Shown piece by piece: positions 54,360 through 64,000 of a stretch of 64,000 nt of DNA. Numbering within the stretch: the stretch's first letter is position 1; each line of letters starts with the position of its first letter. The notes beneath the pieces are model-generated. The model saw only the letters and a list, made by a program, of their open reading frames with translations. It made no database searches and had not been told where the DNA came from. Position numbers and translations under genes: made by a program. Origin of the DNA: Xylocopa sonorina (Eukaryota > Arthropoda > Insecta > Hymenoptera > Apidae); the NCBI RefSeq assembly GCF_050948175.1, contig NW_027490463.1:124001-188000 (forward strand). Reading direction: 5' to 3'.

Positions 54360-55845
54360 CCGACATCTCGATGAATGGAGTATTACGACTCTATTGCTTC
54401 GACACGTAGACATCTAGATACGCTATTCCTTTGCAAGGAAGTGCACGATTAACATTTTTTTGAAGTGTAAATGCACATACACAAAACGCGATGCATTGAT
54501 TATTACACCTTATCATGAAACATTGAAATGAGAAATGAGAAATGAGTGTAAGACTCACATTCTTTTGAAGTGTAGAAGCTGATAGACATAATGCGCTTCA
54601 TTCAATATTACATCTTATCATGAAACATTGGAAAGAGAAGCGCCATAGGGTCGAATGAAATATTAGAACTCTATTGTTTCGACACGTTGATATCTAGAAA
54701 CGCTATCCCGTTTCAAGGAAGTGTGGGATTCACATTCTTTTAAGTGCAAAAGCAGATAAGCATAATGCGAAGCATAGAGCCTTACAGCCTGCTAACTTAC
54801 TTTGAATTGTTGAAGTGAAATGCATTATGGAGATGCATGGAGCATTAGACATCTAATGCTTCGACACATAGACATCAGGAAACGCTATCCCGTTGCAAGG
54901 GAGTGTAGGATTCACATTCTTATAAGGGGAGCAAGCTGAAAGTCATAAAACATTGAAATGAGATGCGAAATCACGTTGAATGAAGTATTAGAATTCTATT
55001 GCGTCGACACGTAAGCTTCTTGAAACGCTTTACCTTTGCACGCAAGAGTAGAATTCGTATTATTTTGAAGCGTAGAAGCAGATGAGCAAAATGCTATACA
55101 TTGAATATTACATCTCATCATGAAACATTGAAATGAGATGTGCCATCGCATTGCATGGACCATCAGAACTCTATTTCTGTGACAGGTAGACTCCACATAT
55201 CGTCATCTCGTTGCAAGCTACTGTACAATTCACACTCTTTTGAAGTGTAGAAGCAGAAAAGCTTAATGCTATGCTTAGAGGATTACAGCTTACTTACGTT
55301 GAAACATTGAAACGAGATGCGCCATGGCATTGGATCGAGCAAAAGCACTCCACTGCTTTGACACATAGACAATATAAAACCCCATCCCCTTGCATGGAAC
55401 TATATAATTCACAATCTTTTGAAGAGCAGAAGCAGATAAGCATAATGCTATGCTTATAAGATTACAGCTTACATACTTTGAAACGTTGGATAGAGATGCG
55501 CCACGGCATAGCGTGAAGCATGAGTACTCTGTTGCTTTGAAACGCAGACAACTAGAAACACTATCCCATTGTAAGGAAAAGTAGGATTCACACTTTTTGG
55601 GGTGTAGAAGCAGATAAACGCAACACGTTGTATTGAATATTACATCTTATCAGGAAGCACTGAAATGAGATACGACATCGCGTTGGACGAATTATTTCAA
55701 CTCAATTGCTTCTACACGTAGACACCTAGAAACGCTATCCCTTAGCAATGAAGAGCAGGTTTCACACTGTTTTGAAACGAAGAAGCAGACAATCCTAATG
55801 CGATGCATAGAGCATTAAAATCAACTTACTTACTTACTAGATATC
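54360..55845 (-). repeat. ~174-bp satellite, mixed A/B, reverse
   Basis: Reverse monomers, diverged (CTATTGYTTCGACACGTAGA, GAAGTGTAGAAGCAGATAAG). Many combine A-like and B-like parts. Confidence 0.85.
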
Positions 55846-56455
55846 TAGAAACGCTATCCCATGGTGTCGAAGCAATAGAGTTCTAATGCTTCATTTATTA
55901 CGATGTAGCACCTCATTTCAAAGTTTAATGTAAGATGTAATATTCATTGCAACGCGTTACGTTTATCTCTTCTACACTTAAGAAGTATGTGAACCATACA
56001 CGCCCTTTGAGAGGGATAGCGTTTTTAGATGTCTACTTTTCCTGTCAATAGAGTTCTATTTCTTCATTCAATGTGATGTCACATCTCATTTACACTCATT
56101 ACACTTTTAATGAATGTCAATAGAGCGGGATCGCGCTTAATAGTTTCTACGTGTCAAACAATTTGGGTCCATGCAATATGGTGGCGAATCTATTCAGATG
56201 GTGGTAAAGCATATAATATGATATATTCTATTCATGTCAGTATACTTGTCTGCCCTTACACAGCAACCGATTGTGAATTCTGCTGTTTCTTCCAGCGGAA
56301 TGGGGTTTCATATTGTCTGCGTCTGAAAGCAGTAGATACCTAAAGACTGCACCATGTAATTGCGCATCTCATTTCAACTATTCAAAGTAAATGGACTGTA
56401 ACCAATTATGCATAGCATTATGCTTATCTACTTCTATGCTTTATAATATTTTGGG
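55846..56455 (+). repeat. ~174-bp satellite, forward
   Basis: The flip occurs near 55845. Forward A-like then B-like monomers follow (ATAGAGTTCTAATGCTTCAT, GCATAGCATTATGCTTATC). Confidence 0.8.
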
Positions 56456-56459
56456 ATGT

Positions 56460-57080
56460 GAGAAGAACCTCAACCGCCCTTTAACCGCCTAAAGAGGAGT
56501 CAAAAGCCCAGCAGCCCTGCAGGTGCGCCATGGGAGCGTGGCGTGCGAGGCGCTCCGCAATTCAAATGATTAGGAGGACCGCCCTCAGAGACACCCGAGG
56601 GGGCGAGAAGAGGTGATCGCTGAAATCCACTGATCGATGGCCCCGAACAATACCGAAGCTTACAGCCCACTCCATCAATGGACCCCGAGGAGGATCCAGG
56701 AGACCCGAGGACCACCAGCGAATTCAAGGAACCTAAAGAAGAGAACCTGAGAGTTATTCGCTAAAGCGTCCCATATTCATGCCGCTAGGCGTAGTCGAGA
56801 GGAGGAGCATTTCGAAGTTTCAAGGGTTGTTCTGGCCCGGGTTTCCCGGGGTCGTGTAGTCTATTTTTTTGCTGCTTTATGAGCAGCTGGTGCCCAAGAA
56901 ACTATAGTCTCGCAGTGTCGAAATACCCCCTGTTTCTGTGATTATTATTGCATTCGCGAGCCCATGAAAAGTAGTACGTGAGCGGATACCTTGTAACGAT
57001 AGATCGCTTTAGATTAAAGTACGTTTTACACCTTAAAGCATTTGGATAATTAACCCCTTCGAGCTTCCCAGACTTACTGT
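56460..57080. repeat. Block E copy 2 and part of the 0.7-kb element
   Basis: 56480-56780 matches 6060-6340 inverted. 56756-56785 matches the left terminus at 5191-5225. 56787-57070 matches 5395-5700. The pieces are joined in a different order and orientation than at 5.2-6.4 kb, so one locus was rearranged. Confidence 0.6.
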
Positions 57081-57089
57081 ACATAGGTT

Positions 57090-57310
57090 TCCGTCACAAC
57101 TGATACGGACCATAACTTTACATAGATATATAGAACACACATAACTTTAAGCGTAGAACTGAGAATTTGAGAACTTAGTTTGAAACGTTGATAGTGAGGA
57201 GCTCCATCGGATTTCATAGAACTTCAGAACTTACTTGCTATGGAACGTAGGCAGATAAGGACCATCACATTGCTTAGAACTTTAGAACTTGCTTACTTCA
57301 ACAAAGATTT
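57090..57310 (-). repeat. Satellite subfamily C, reverse
   Basis: Matches 20340-20570 and 26690-26880 (ATAGAACACACATA, GAGGAGCTCCATCGGA). Confidence 0.75.
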
Positions 57311-58514
57311 CTATTAGCTTCGTCCGTTCTTTTAGAAGAGTTTTTGATAAATCACTTACTTCTCACGTTTGCAATATTTTTAAATGTATGCGAGGTGTAA
57401 TTGTTTAAGTTTTAAAATGATTACTTAATGTTGATTTTTATTTAGTAACTCGGATATAAACGCGTCTGCATAAGATTTAATCCATATGTTTATAAGTCTG
57501 AAATTTATGCAGTCATTTGTTAGTCGCTTATTGCTCAAACGACAAAGATTCTGACCACTTCAAAATGGTTGACTTTCATTAATTTCTTTAAATCGACATA
57601 CGGTCCAACTGCTTGCATTAAAGACTGTAATTAAAGTATTCAAAATATTTTATCTCTTATAGATGAATTCTGGAATTGAAATGGAATGTTTGATTTTTCT
57701 AACTACTGTTTAGAACATCTTTCTCATGTTGGAATGTTCAAGAATTTTTTATATTTGTAATTATTGAAAATGTTTTGCTTGGTCCTCTAATTTAATATTT
57801 AGAATTTCCTGTGAAATATTTTTTATCGTAATGAACTGTATAATTGCAATTAGAATTCTTTATGAAATAATACTAAGAGAGAGGTATGTATACATTCCTG
57901 TAGTTTTGTAAAGAGTATTTAATCTTGCTATTTAAAATGAAACATTAAGATTTGTTTACAATCTAATGCAATTTAATTACCTTTTGATTCAAATTCACAA
58001 TGATAATCTTCCATAGTTCAACAATTTTGTGAGCTGTCCCTAGAAATCCGTAGCTCAGTACTTATAAAATGGACGACAAACGAACAGCCTAACTAAATAT
58101 ACTTTAACTTATGTAACTTCACTTATCCTGCAAACGGTTAAAATGCCCTTCGAACAGTGTTTATTCACTCCATTCCGCCACTGTTTACAATACGTATGTT
58201 TAATTTACTATTAAAACCGTAAGCATTATCGCCTTCCTTTACTTTTTGTAACCTTCAGTGGCTTCATGTTACAAGTCATTGAACTCGATTTAAAATGCTT
58301 TGTTGTATTTTGGAAGAATGAACATACCAATTCATATTAAAAAAGGAAGGTAATCTTTAAATGTCCAACATACCTCCACTTACAAAAAAACTATTTTCAT
58401 CAACGGATGGGCCCTTTATACTGTGCATTTTTTATTATCAAAAATTTCTATGAAACTTTTAGTTTCAAGGATATCTGAGGTGATAGTTATTACTGCCCCA
58501 CACTGTATGTTGTT

Positions 58515-58760
58515 ATGGATGTGTCCAACAAGGCAACGATGAACAAAGTTAAATTTAATATTACGATGTTTATTATATTCCTTATAATATATTTCTTTTT
58601 CTGTAATTTAGCCAAAAAACAGTGTTCACGATGTCGGCAGGTGAATGTATTTGCCTTAGAATTACAAAAGCCGACAATATCGAAAGTAGAATATTTCTTT
58701 ACTCAGTTGACCGAATCACTGGAAACATTAAGTAAAGTGTGTGCCTTTCAAAACAGTTAG
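58515..58760 (+). pseudogene. Membrane-segment frame, D4 copy
   Basis: Reads MDVSNKATMNKVKFNITMFI, a hydrophobic run with IFLIIYFFFCNLA, then KKQCSRCRQVNVFALELQ and VEYFFTQLTESLETLSKV, ending QNS before a stop where D2 continues MQITIQRFQEM. The donor position (ATGGTACCTG here) is weaker. The coiled-coil exon at ~58902 has an early stop. Homologous to 28106-28385. Confidence 0.5.
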
Positions 58761-61080
58761 ATGCAAATTATGATACAACGTTTCCAAGAAATGGTACCTG
58801 TCACTCTTTTTTAATTTCCGCTTTTTAATCAAAGGAAATTTAATTGAAATATTCGCAAAATTTAAGGACAAAAAAGTTATTATAATCTGAAGCAATATAT
58901 ATGATGGTGATAAAGGAAAAGTATACGGAACTGAAAATGGAAACTAGCGAGCAGGAAAAGAAACTGGTAGAACTGCAAAGTAGATAGATACATCTCTCAA
59001 ATGATGCTTCTACGTCTATAAAATTTGTTAAATAAAGAACTATTGTAAAAATCAGGTATAATCAATATTACTTCTGCTCCAAAGCTATAATAGAATTTAA
59101 CCGAAATGGATATAAAACAGTAATTTATATCTATACGTTCTATTCTATGCAAAGGTAAATATTTCAAAGAAAAAAAATGTATTACTTACAAATTACTTAT
59201 GTTCGTAGGGATTTCACTAATTCAGGCTCCTCGTCTTCCAGAACTAATCATTCACTTAACATGGAAAGGGGTCGAGGAATAGTAAAAGGTTTTCATATTT
59301 CATAGCCTTACTCGATACGTCAATTGGATCACGTAAAATATCGGACACTAATTCCACCTACATCCTTGGAACTTAAATATATAATTACAACAACATATTT
59401 AATACCCTTTTAATAACATTTTTCTAATTATTGATATCTATGCCTAATAAATATATGTTAATCGAATAAGTCGCTTTACCAAAGAATAAGAGAATCTGAG
59501 GATTAAAAATCTGAGCATTATATAACAAACGTGCATTACATATATAATGTTACATGTAACAAAAGATGAAGACCAAAAAGATCGTACATAAGTTGAATCC
59601 ACAGTGCGGTCATAGAGATACGGAAACGGCGAAAATTCCAAACAATAATTAACAAAATTCAAAAAGGAGGGAGTGAAAATCCATCTCCTTGACGATGATA
59701 AGAAACCAGTCTGCCTCATGCACTACAATATTCCAAACAGTCAGCGATTGGCACGCCAATGACAACGGATGGAACGAATTCCGTGGCAGAACTGTGCTAA
59801 GACAGTGCTCCTACTTCTCGTAACGGCATACTCTTAGTACTGGAGCGACATTCGTATCACGGCACTATTAAAGCACCGCGATATAGCACACCGGCTAAAT
59901 GGACATGGCAATGTCACCATTAGCTCACCATAGCTACACGCGTGGTAGTGGTGTAGGCTGCCATTTACTAATGGGGAAGCTGTTTCCATAAAAATTATAA
60001 ACAAATATGAAAAATGACTAAACTAAGTAATTTATTTATTTTTATTCCAAAATAGATACACCGGCACGAAGCAAAGATGTAAGAACTCGATTTTATTATT
60101 TTCTATAAACTAGCTCGATACGGCGATTTTTTCAATAAAGTCGTTAATTACTATATTATAAAAATATATACATTTACTTTATATATATTTTTTTCAATTC
60201 AACGTTACAAATTCATGCACTTGAGGGCTGTATTAGACACGATGACAGTATGTTATTTAAGAAATTACACAAGGCGAAGTTAGGGACGCAACAGCATGAA
60301 TTTTTATTTTGTAAGTAAATTTTATTTTATAAGTAATCTTATTTTATAAATAATATTTTTAGTTCATGACGGGTTGAAAGAAATATATATGACTTTCTCA
60401 GTAACTATAAATATAGGAAAACAACTATCTGAACATCTATCGTTACTCATATATTGAACATCTACTGACATCGCAAACACAGGTTCTCCATTAGCAAATG
60501 TGACCCTACGTCATTGCTGAGAAGATTCATGAATGGAGGAATGGCACGCGTGTCACGATGGTACTGGCACTGCGCGGTTCACACGGTGTTTTACGCTAGT
60601 CTAGGACGTGCTGGTAACGCGTTCTGGCATTTTAGCTAATGGATCCGATTACAGATAGCTACAAATCAGCTGCTCCTTGGAAGTGGCAATATAGTGCGGG
60701 TATGGTGTCGCCACCATCTTGCCGTTTGTTATCCGGGATGCTTTCTAGAGCATTATTCGGAATTGAATTTGAACACACAGCTACTTAATCGCGAATTTGT
60801 ATGTATATAATTATACATGACTGCATAAAAACAATAACACACACTTTTATAATCAATGCGACATAAGAATATAAAACGAAGAACTATCTACTCGTATGAG
60901 CAGTAAAAGGAGTGTTTTGTATGCAAGGATCGTTGTAAAATATAATCAAGCAGTTAATATATCAAATGACAACACATAATAAATCACTGAAAGTATAATG
61001 ATATGAATAGTATGAAAAACATAATCATTTCTTAGATGTTTATAAATTCAAATTCAAAAGTCCAAGTCACATTTAATATA

Positions 61081-61233
61081 TTATTGTTTAACAAGGTGAT
61101 TTAATGTTGTTTCAAATGGGCGTGGAGAACTAGCTAATACTTCTGTCAATGTAATTTCATTTCTGCTGGATACAGTAAAAACACACTTGCAACCTAAGCA
61201 AGGTTTTATTAGACCAGGTGGATTTTCCAAATT
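61081..61233 (-). pseudogene. Conserved C-terminal frame, D4 copy
   Basis: Reads NLENPPGLIKPCLGCKCVFT, RNEITLTEVLASS and RPFETTLNHLVKQ with a stop. One cysteine-region Asp is Gly. See 8034-8186. Confidence 0.4.
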
Positions 61234-62519
61234 TTAGAAAGGGATGATGGCAGTAGTAGTTGGTTCAGCGTCAGGTGATAAACATATACAACAAGCAAAA
61301 CAACGTAAATCGATTTAAAATGTTTAAGATTATATAAGTTAAACTATTACAATTTTATAATCCATGTAGTGTTTCTGTTCTTTGTAACTTACAGAAAGTC
61401 TTAAGAACGTAACGCAATGTAAAGAAGTTTGGAAAGAAATAAAGCAGGCCTTAATCTAAGATAAAGGAACCTTGGATCTGTTAGGTATCGTAGTTACCGG
61501 CGTGCTGTTTTAAGGGATATGTCATTCAGTTTTAATTTTCTAAACGAGAACAATTCAAATAAATCTGGAGTAAAAATGCTGTATGCAGTGCAATAGCAGC
61601 TTCACATCCCCTTGATATTCTACAGAAAATCTTATGCCATTTTACTCGATTTACTAGAATCCAAACTATGAAACCTATTATGTGGTATTTCTACAACTGC
61701 TACCATACACACACGCACGCCCACATACACACACACGCACATGCACATACGAAAACCATCAAGATTAAAGATACTGTGTATGTATTGGGGATGCGTACAA
61801 AAAGAAAGGACTATTACATGGATAAGTTGCAGAATTCCATTTGTAATTGATAATAGGATTATAAACATTTATATGCTTTTATCAGAAATTTAAATACGTC
61901 AAAATTACAGCACACAGGTGTATAAATATCACTTTGCGATCTCATTTCATTTTGACAGTTATACTTATATATAAGCATCCATCCAGGCATAAAGCTTGAT
62001 AAGCTTTCAACTATAAAATAATTATGAATCATTAGACTTTTCGCTGGCGTTGGTCTATTTTATCATTTTCGGAACTTGTGAAGCAGCTAGAGCTATAGTA
62101 ACAAAGCACTTTATATCTTTGCTCATTGTTTCCAAAGAAAATATTGAATATGAATAACTATGTTCATTTTATTATAAATGTATGAGTAAAGTGCAATTTA
62201 CATAAACAAATATTTTCATACGTAATTTATTTCATTTTTATCATTTAGCGTTATAAAATATATTACAAAACATATAAAAATATATTTTACTTTAGTTTTT
62301 TTAATATTTTAAATATTTTATATTATCATATTAATCTTTTACAAAAAGTAAGTATAAGTAGGAATAATTTTTCCCTAATTAATTAATATATAATATATTC
62401 CCTATTAGTTAATATAATAATAAATTTTATTATAAATGTATGAGTAAAGTTCAATCTACATATATAAATATTTTCAAACGCAATTTATTTAATTTTTTTC
62501 ATTTAGCTTTACAAAATAT

Positions 62520-62585
62520 ATTGTAAAATATATAAAAATATATAAAATATATAAAAATATATAAAATATATAAAAATATATTTTA
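62520..62585 (+). repeat. ATATAAAA tandem repeat
   Basis: About four to five units of TATAAAATATATAAAAA. The upstream stretch 62330-62470 partly repeats 62140-62340, a local tandem duplication that is not in D1. Confidence 0.7.
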
Positions 62586-63574
62586 CTTTAGTTTTTTTAA
62601 TATTTTAAATATTTTATATTATCATATTAAACTTTTACAAAAAGTCACAAAATTTGTATAAGTAGGAATGATTTTTCCTTAATTAGTTAATATGTCGATT
62701 CATTTTAAAAAGATGGTATTTAATTTTTCAAAATATGTTTCGACTTTAAATTGACCATCAATTTTTATAATTTCATTGCTGTTCATAGATCACCGCTAAT
62801 TTTCAACTTTCCCATTACGACTTTGTCGATGCAAGTTTTAATTCTCCTAAAGATATATAGTATTATGTTATTAGTAAAATTATTTTACATTTCTAACTAA
62901 TTTGAACGTAAAAAATATTTTTTTTAAAGAGAAAGCATTGCGAAAAAATTTTGAGAATCCATTGTTAATGTTGTACCTAGTGGTTGACTAGTTTCTCCTC
63001 TCGCTCCCGCACCTTTTTACCATTTCTAAGATCCAAAAACCGTGTACCAGCATCATCACCTTTAAAATTTACGAAATTTACATATTGTAAATTTTTGCAA
63101 AAGTGGTATTAATGAACTCTTGAATTATGGTTGCTTGAGCAATAAATCAGACTGATCTATGATGTGCTGTAATGTACGAGGAATAGTAAATTTTTTTTTA
63201 ATATAATGAACAATATAGTATTTGAGCTTACAGTTTTGTTAACAAACTCGCTGTTTAAATTAGTTTGGATGACAATTAACATTTGCATGATCTTTTCCTC
63301 TGATTTATCTGTATAATTTGTTCGCTCCTTTCAATTGTCATATATAATTATCCAAATTTATATGTTCCAAATTCTCCTCTAGAAGGAATGAGGCAACAGT
63401 TTGTCTTATCAATAATATTTATAATCTGTAAAATAAATGGATTTGTTTATTAAAATATAAATTATACATTCATGTATTAATTGTAAACCTTTAGTTAATT
63501 ATTCACACATGGATTACACGCATAATGCGTAAAATCAGACATTCCTTCAGTTTTTTAATATTGCCTCATAGATT

Positions 63575-63710
63575 AAAGACTGATTAGTAACAGATTTTCT
63601 GTCTTTGCAAAATAAAAGTGTACATTGCATTACCCATTATTTCCAGCTTCTCATTATAATTTTGTGATTCTGAACTAACTAACATCTCTATCGCAGCCAT
63701 ATGTATTCCT
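63575..63710 (-). CDS. Candidate exon GIHMAAIEMLVSS..KLEIMG, block D4
   Basis: On the minus strand TTGTTTCAG at about 63707 is a good splice acceptor. After it the frame reads GIHMAAIEMLVSSESQNYNE, then KLEIMGNAMYTFILQRQ, and stops shortly after. D1 and D3 keep only the SQNY..LEIMG part, joined to other sequence. D4 is therefore the ancestral arrangement, and the block edge in D1 and D3 cuts this exon. Family not recognised. Confidence 0.35.
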
Positions 63711-64000
63711 GAAACAACGCGTGTGTAAGGCAATCTTGAATTGAGAGACTTATTTTCCTTAATTCTTAATTTTTTATTTTCATATTCATCGGACCTTCTG
63801 AGAGCACACATTAACATTCCAAACTTGAATAGTATATAATCGACACGTGTTTGACACCATATAGGTTTAATTTTTATACTTATTGTTGGCCTGATATTTA
63901 TTATATGAAAATTTGTGGCTTTCTTTAAATATGGTAAGCATACCTTGGACCTGAAAATAAATATAGTGTCATATTAGTGAATTTTATTTTTACAACTAAA
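63711..64000. other. Single-copy AT-rich end of window
   Basis: No match elsewhere in the window. A minus-strand frame runs on upstream of the candidate exon, but without conservation to support it. Confidence 0.4.

Larger units (their letters stand above)
57310..63665 (+). repeat. Block G plus D, copy D4 (longest)
   Basis: The most complete copy of block D. It covers all parts of D2 and most of D1 except the TCGATAACTCA repeat end. Near 57660 it shows the empty site for the LTR-like insertion. At 63665 it parts from D1 and D3 and continues into sequence seen only here. It includes the membrane frame (58515-58760), the LNHLVKQ frame (61081-61233, minus), a CA tract (61705-61745) and an AT-rich tandem (62520-62585). 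Confidence 0.85.

Noticed and set aside
59206..59300. SUN-domain start (DFTNSGSSSS) after the coiled coil
   Set aside because: Only a few residues fit, and no following SUN motifs can be read. Too weak to claim.
1..64000. tRNA or rRNA genes
   Set aside because: No cloverleaf with the usual A and B box words and no rRNA core segment was seen by eye. A tRNAscan-SE and Infernal run would settle it.

Overview
This window looks like repeat-dense, gene-poor nuclear DNA of an insect, most likely a hymenopteran such as an ant or bee. Reasons: tracts of the insect telomere pentamer TTAGG, R1-clade non-LTR retrotransposons, BEL/Pao, Ty3/gypsy and piggyBac remnants, an AT-rich background, and no bacterial-type gene layout. 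I recognise no intact cellular gene. Almost everything readable is a broken transposable element, a satellite array, or one of four copies of a larger duplicated block. The species cannot be told from the sequence.

Left part (1-13.7 kb). The 3' half of a SART-like R1-clade LINE (1-2198) ends in a strongly folded 3' UTR and a short A-tract that abuts TTAGG repeats. A 5' UTR fragment of a related LINE follows head-to-tail, then a truncated 1.1-kb LTR-like sequence, then a ~174-bp satellite (3.5-5.2 kb). A ~0.7-kb element with inverted termini and a low-complexity block (5.2-6.4 kb) lead into duplicated block copy D1 (6.45-10.64 kb). After D1 come degenerate CCTAA repeats, the 5' part of a TRAS-oriented R1-clade LINE, a block called F here, a little satellite and two piggyBac transposase fragments.

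Middle part (13.7-40.3 kb). A decayed minus-strand Ty3/gypsy element (13.7-18.4 kb) is followed by long ~174-bp satellite arrays with subfamilies A, B and C and repeated orientation switches. These are interrupted by a second LTR-like copy (20.9-21.8 kb), block copy D2 (26.9-30.8 kb), a piece of the R1-clade LINE and a decayed minus-strand BEL/Pao element (34.6-37.7 kb).

Right part (40.3-64 kb). Block F, the R1-clade LINE and block D (D3) recur in reverse order and orientation relative to 6.45-12.6 kb, which makes a large inverted duplication. D3 carries younger insertions: a SART-like LINE in the TTAGG tract (43.8-46.4 kb), a 594-bp element with a 14-bp target-site duplication (51.8-52.4 kb), and a complete 1.6-kb LTR with a target-site duplication (52.4-54.1 kb). 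More satellite (54.4-56.5 kb) leads to block copy D4 (57.3-63.7 kb).

Block D is the least explained part. Its four copies share short reading frames on both strands: a single-pass membrane protein with a coiled coil, a cysteine-containing C-terminus, and a short exon-like start. This suggests a once gene-bearing segment that spread together with heterochromatic satellite. The whole window is best read as subtelomeric or pericentromeric heterochromatin assembled by nested insertion, segmental duplication and inversion. All coordinates and homologies come from reading by eye, so repeat boundaries are good to roughly 5-50 bases.
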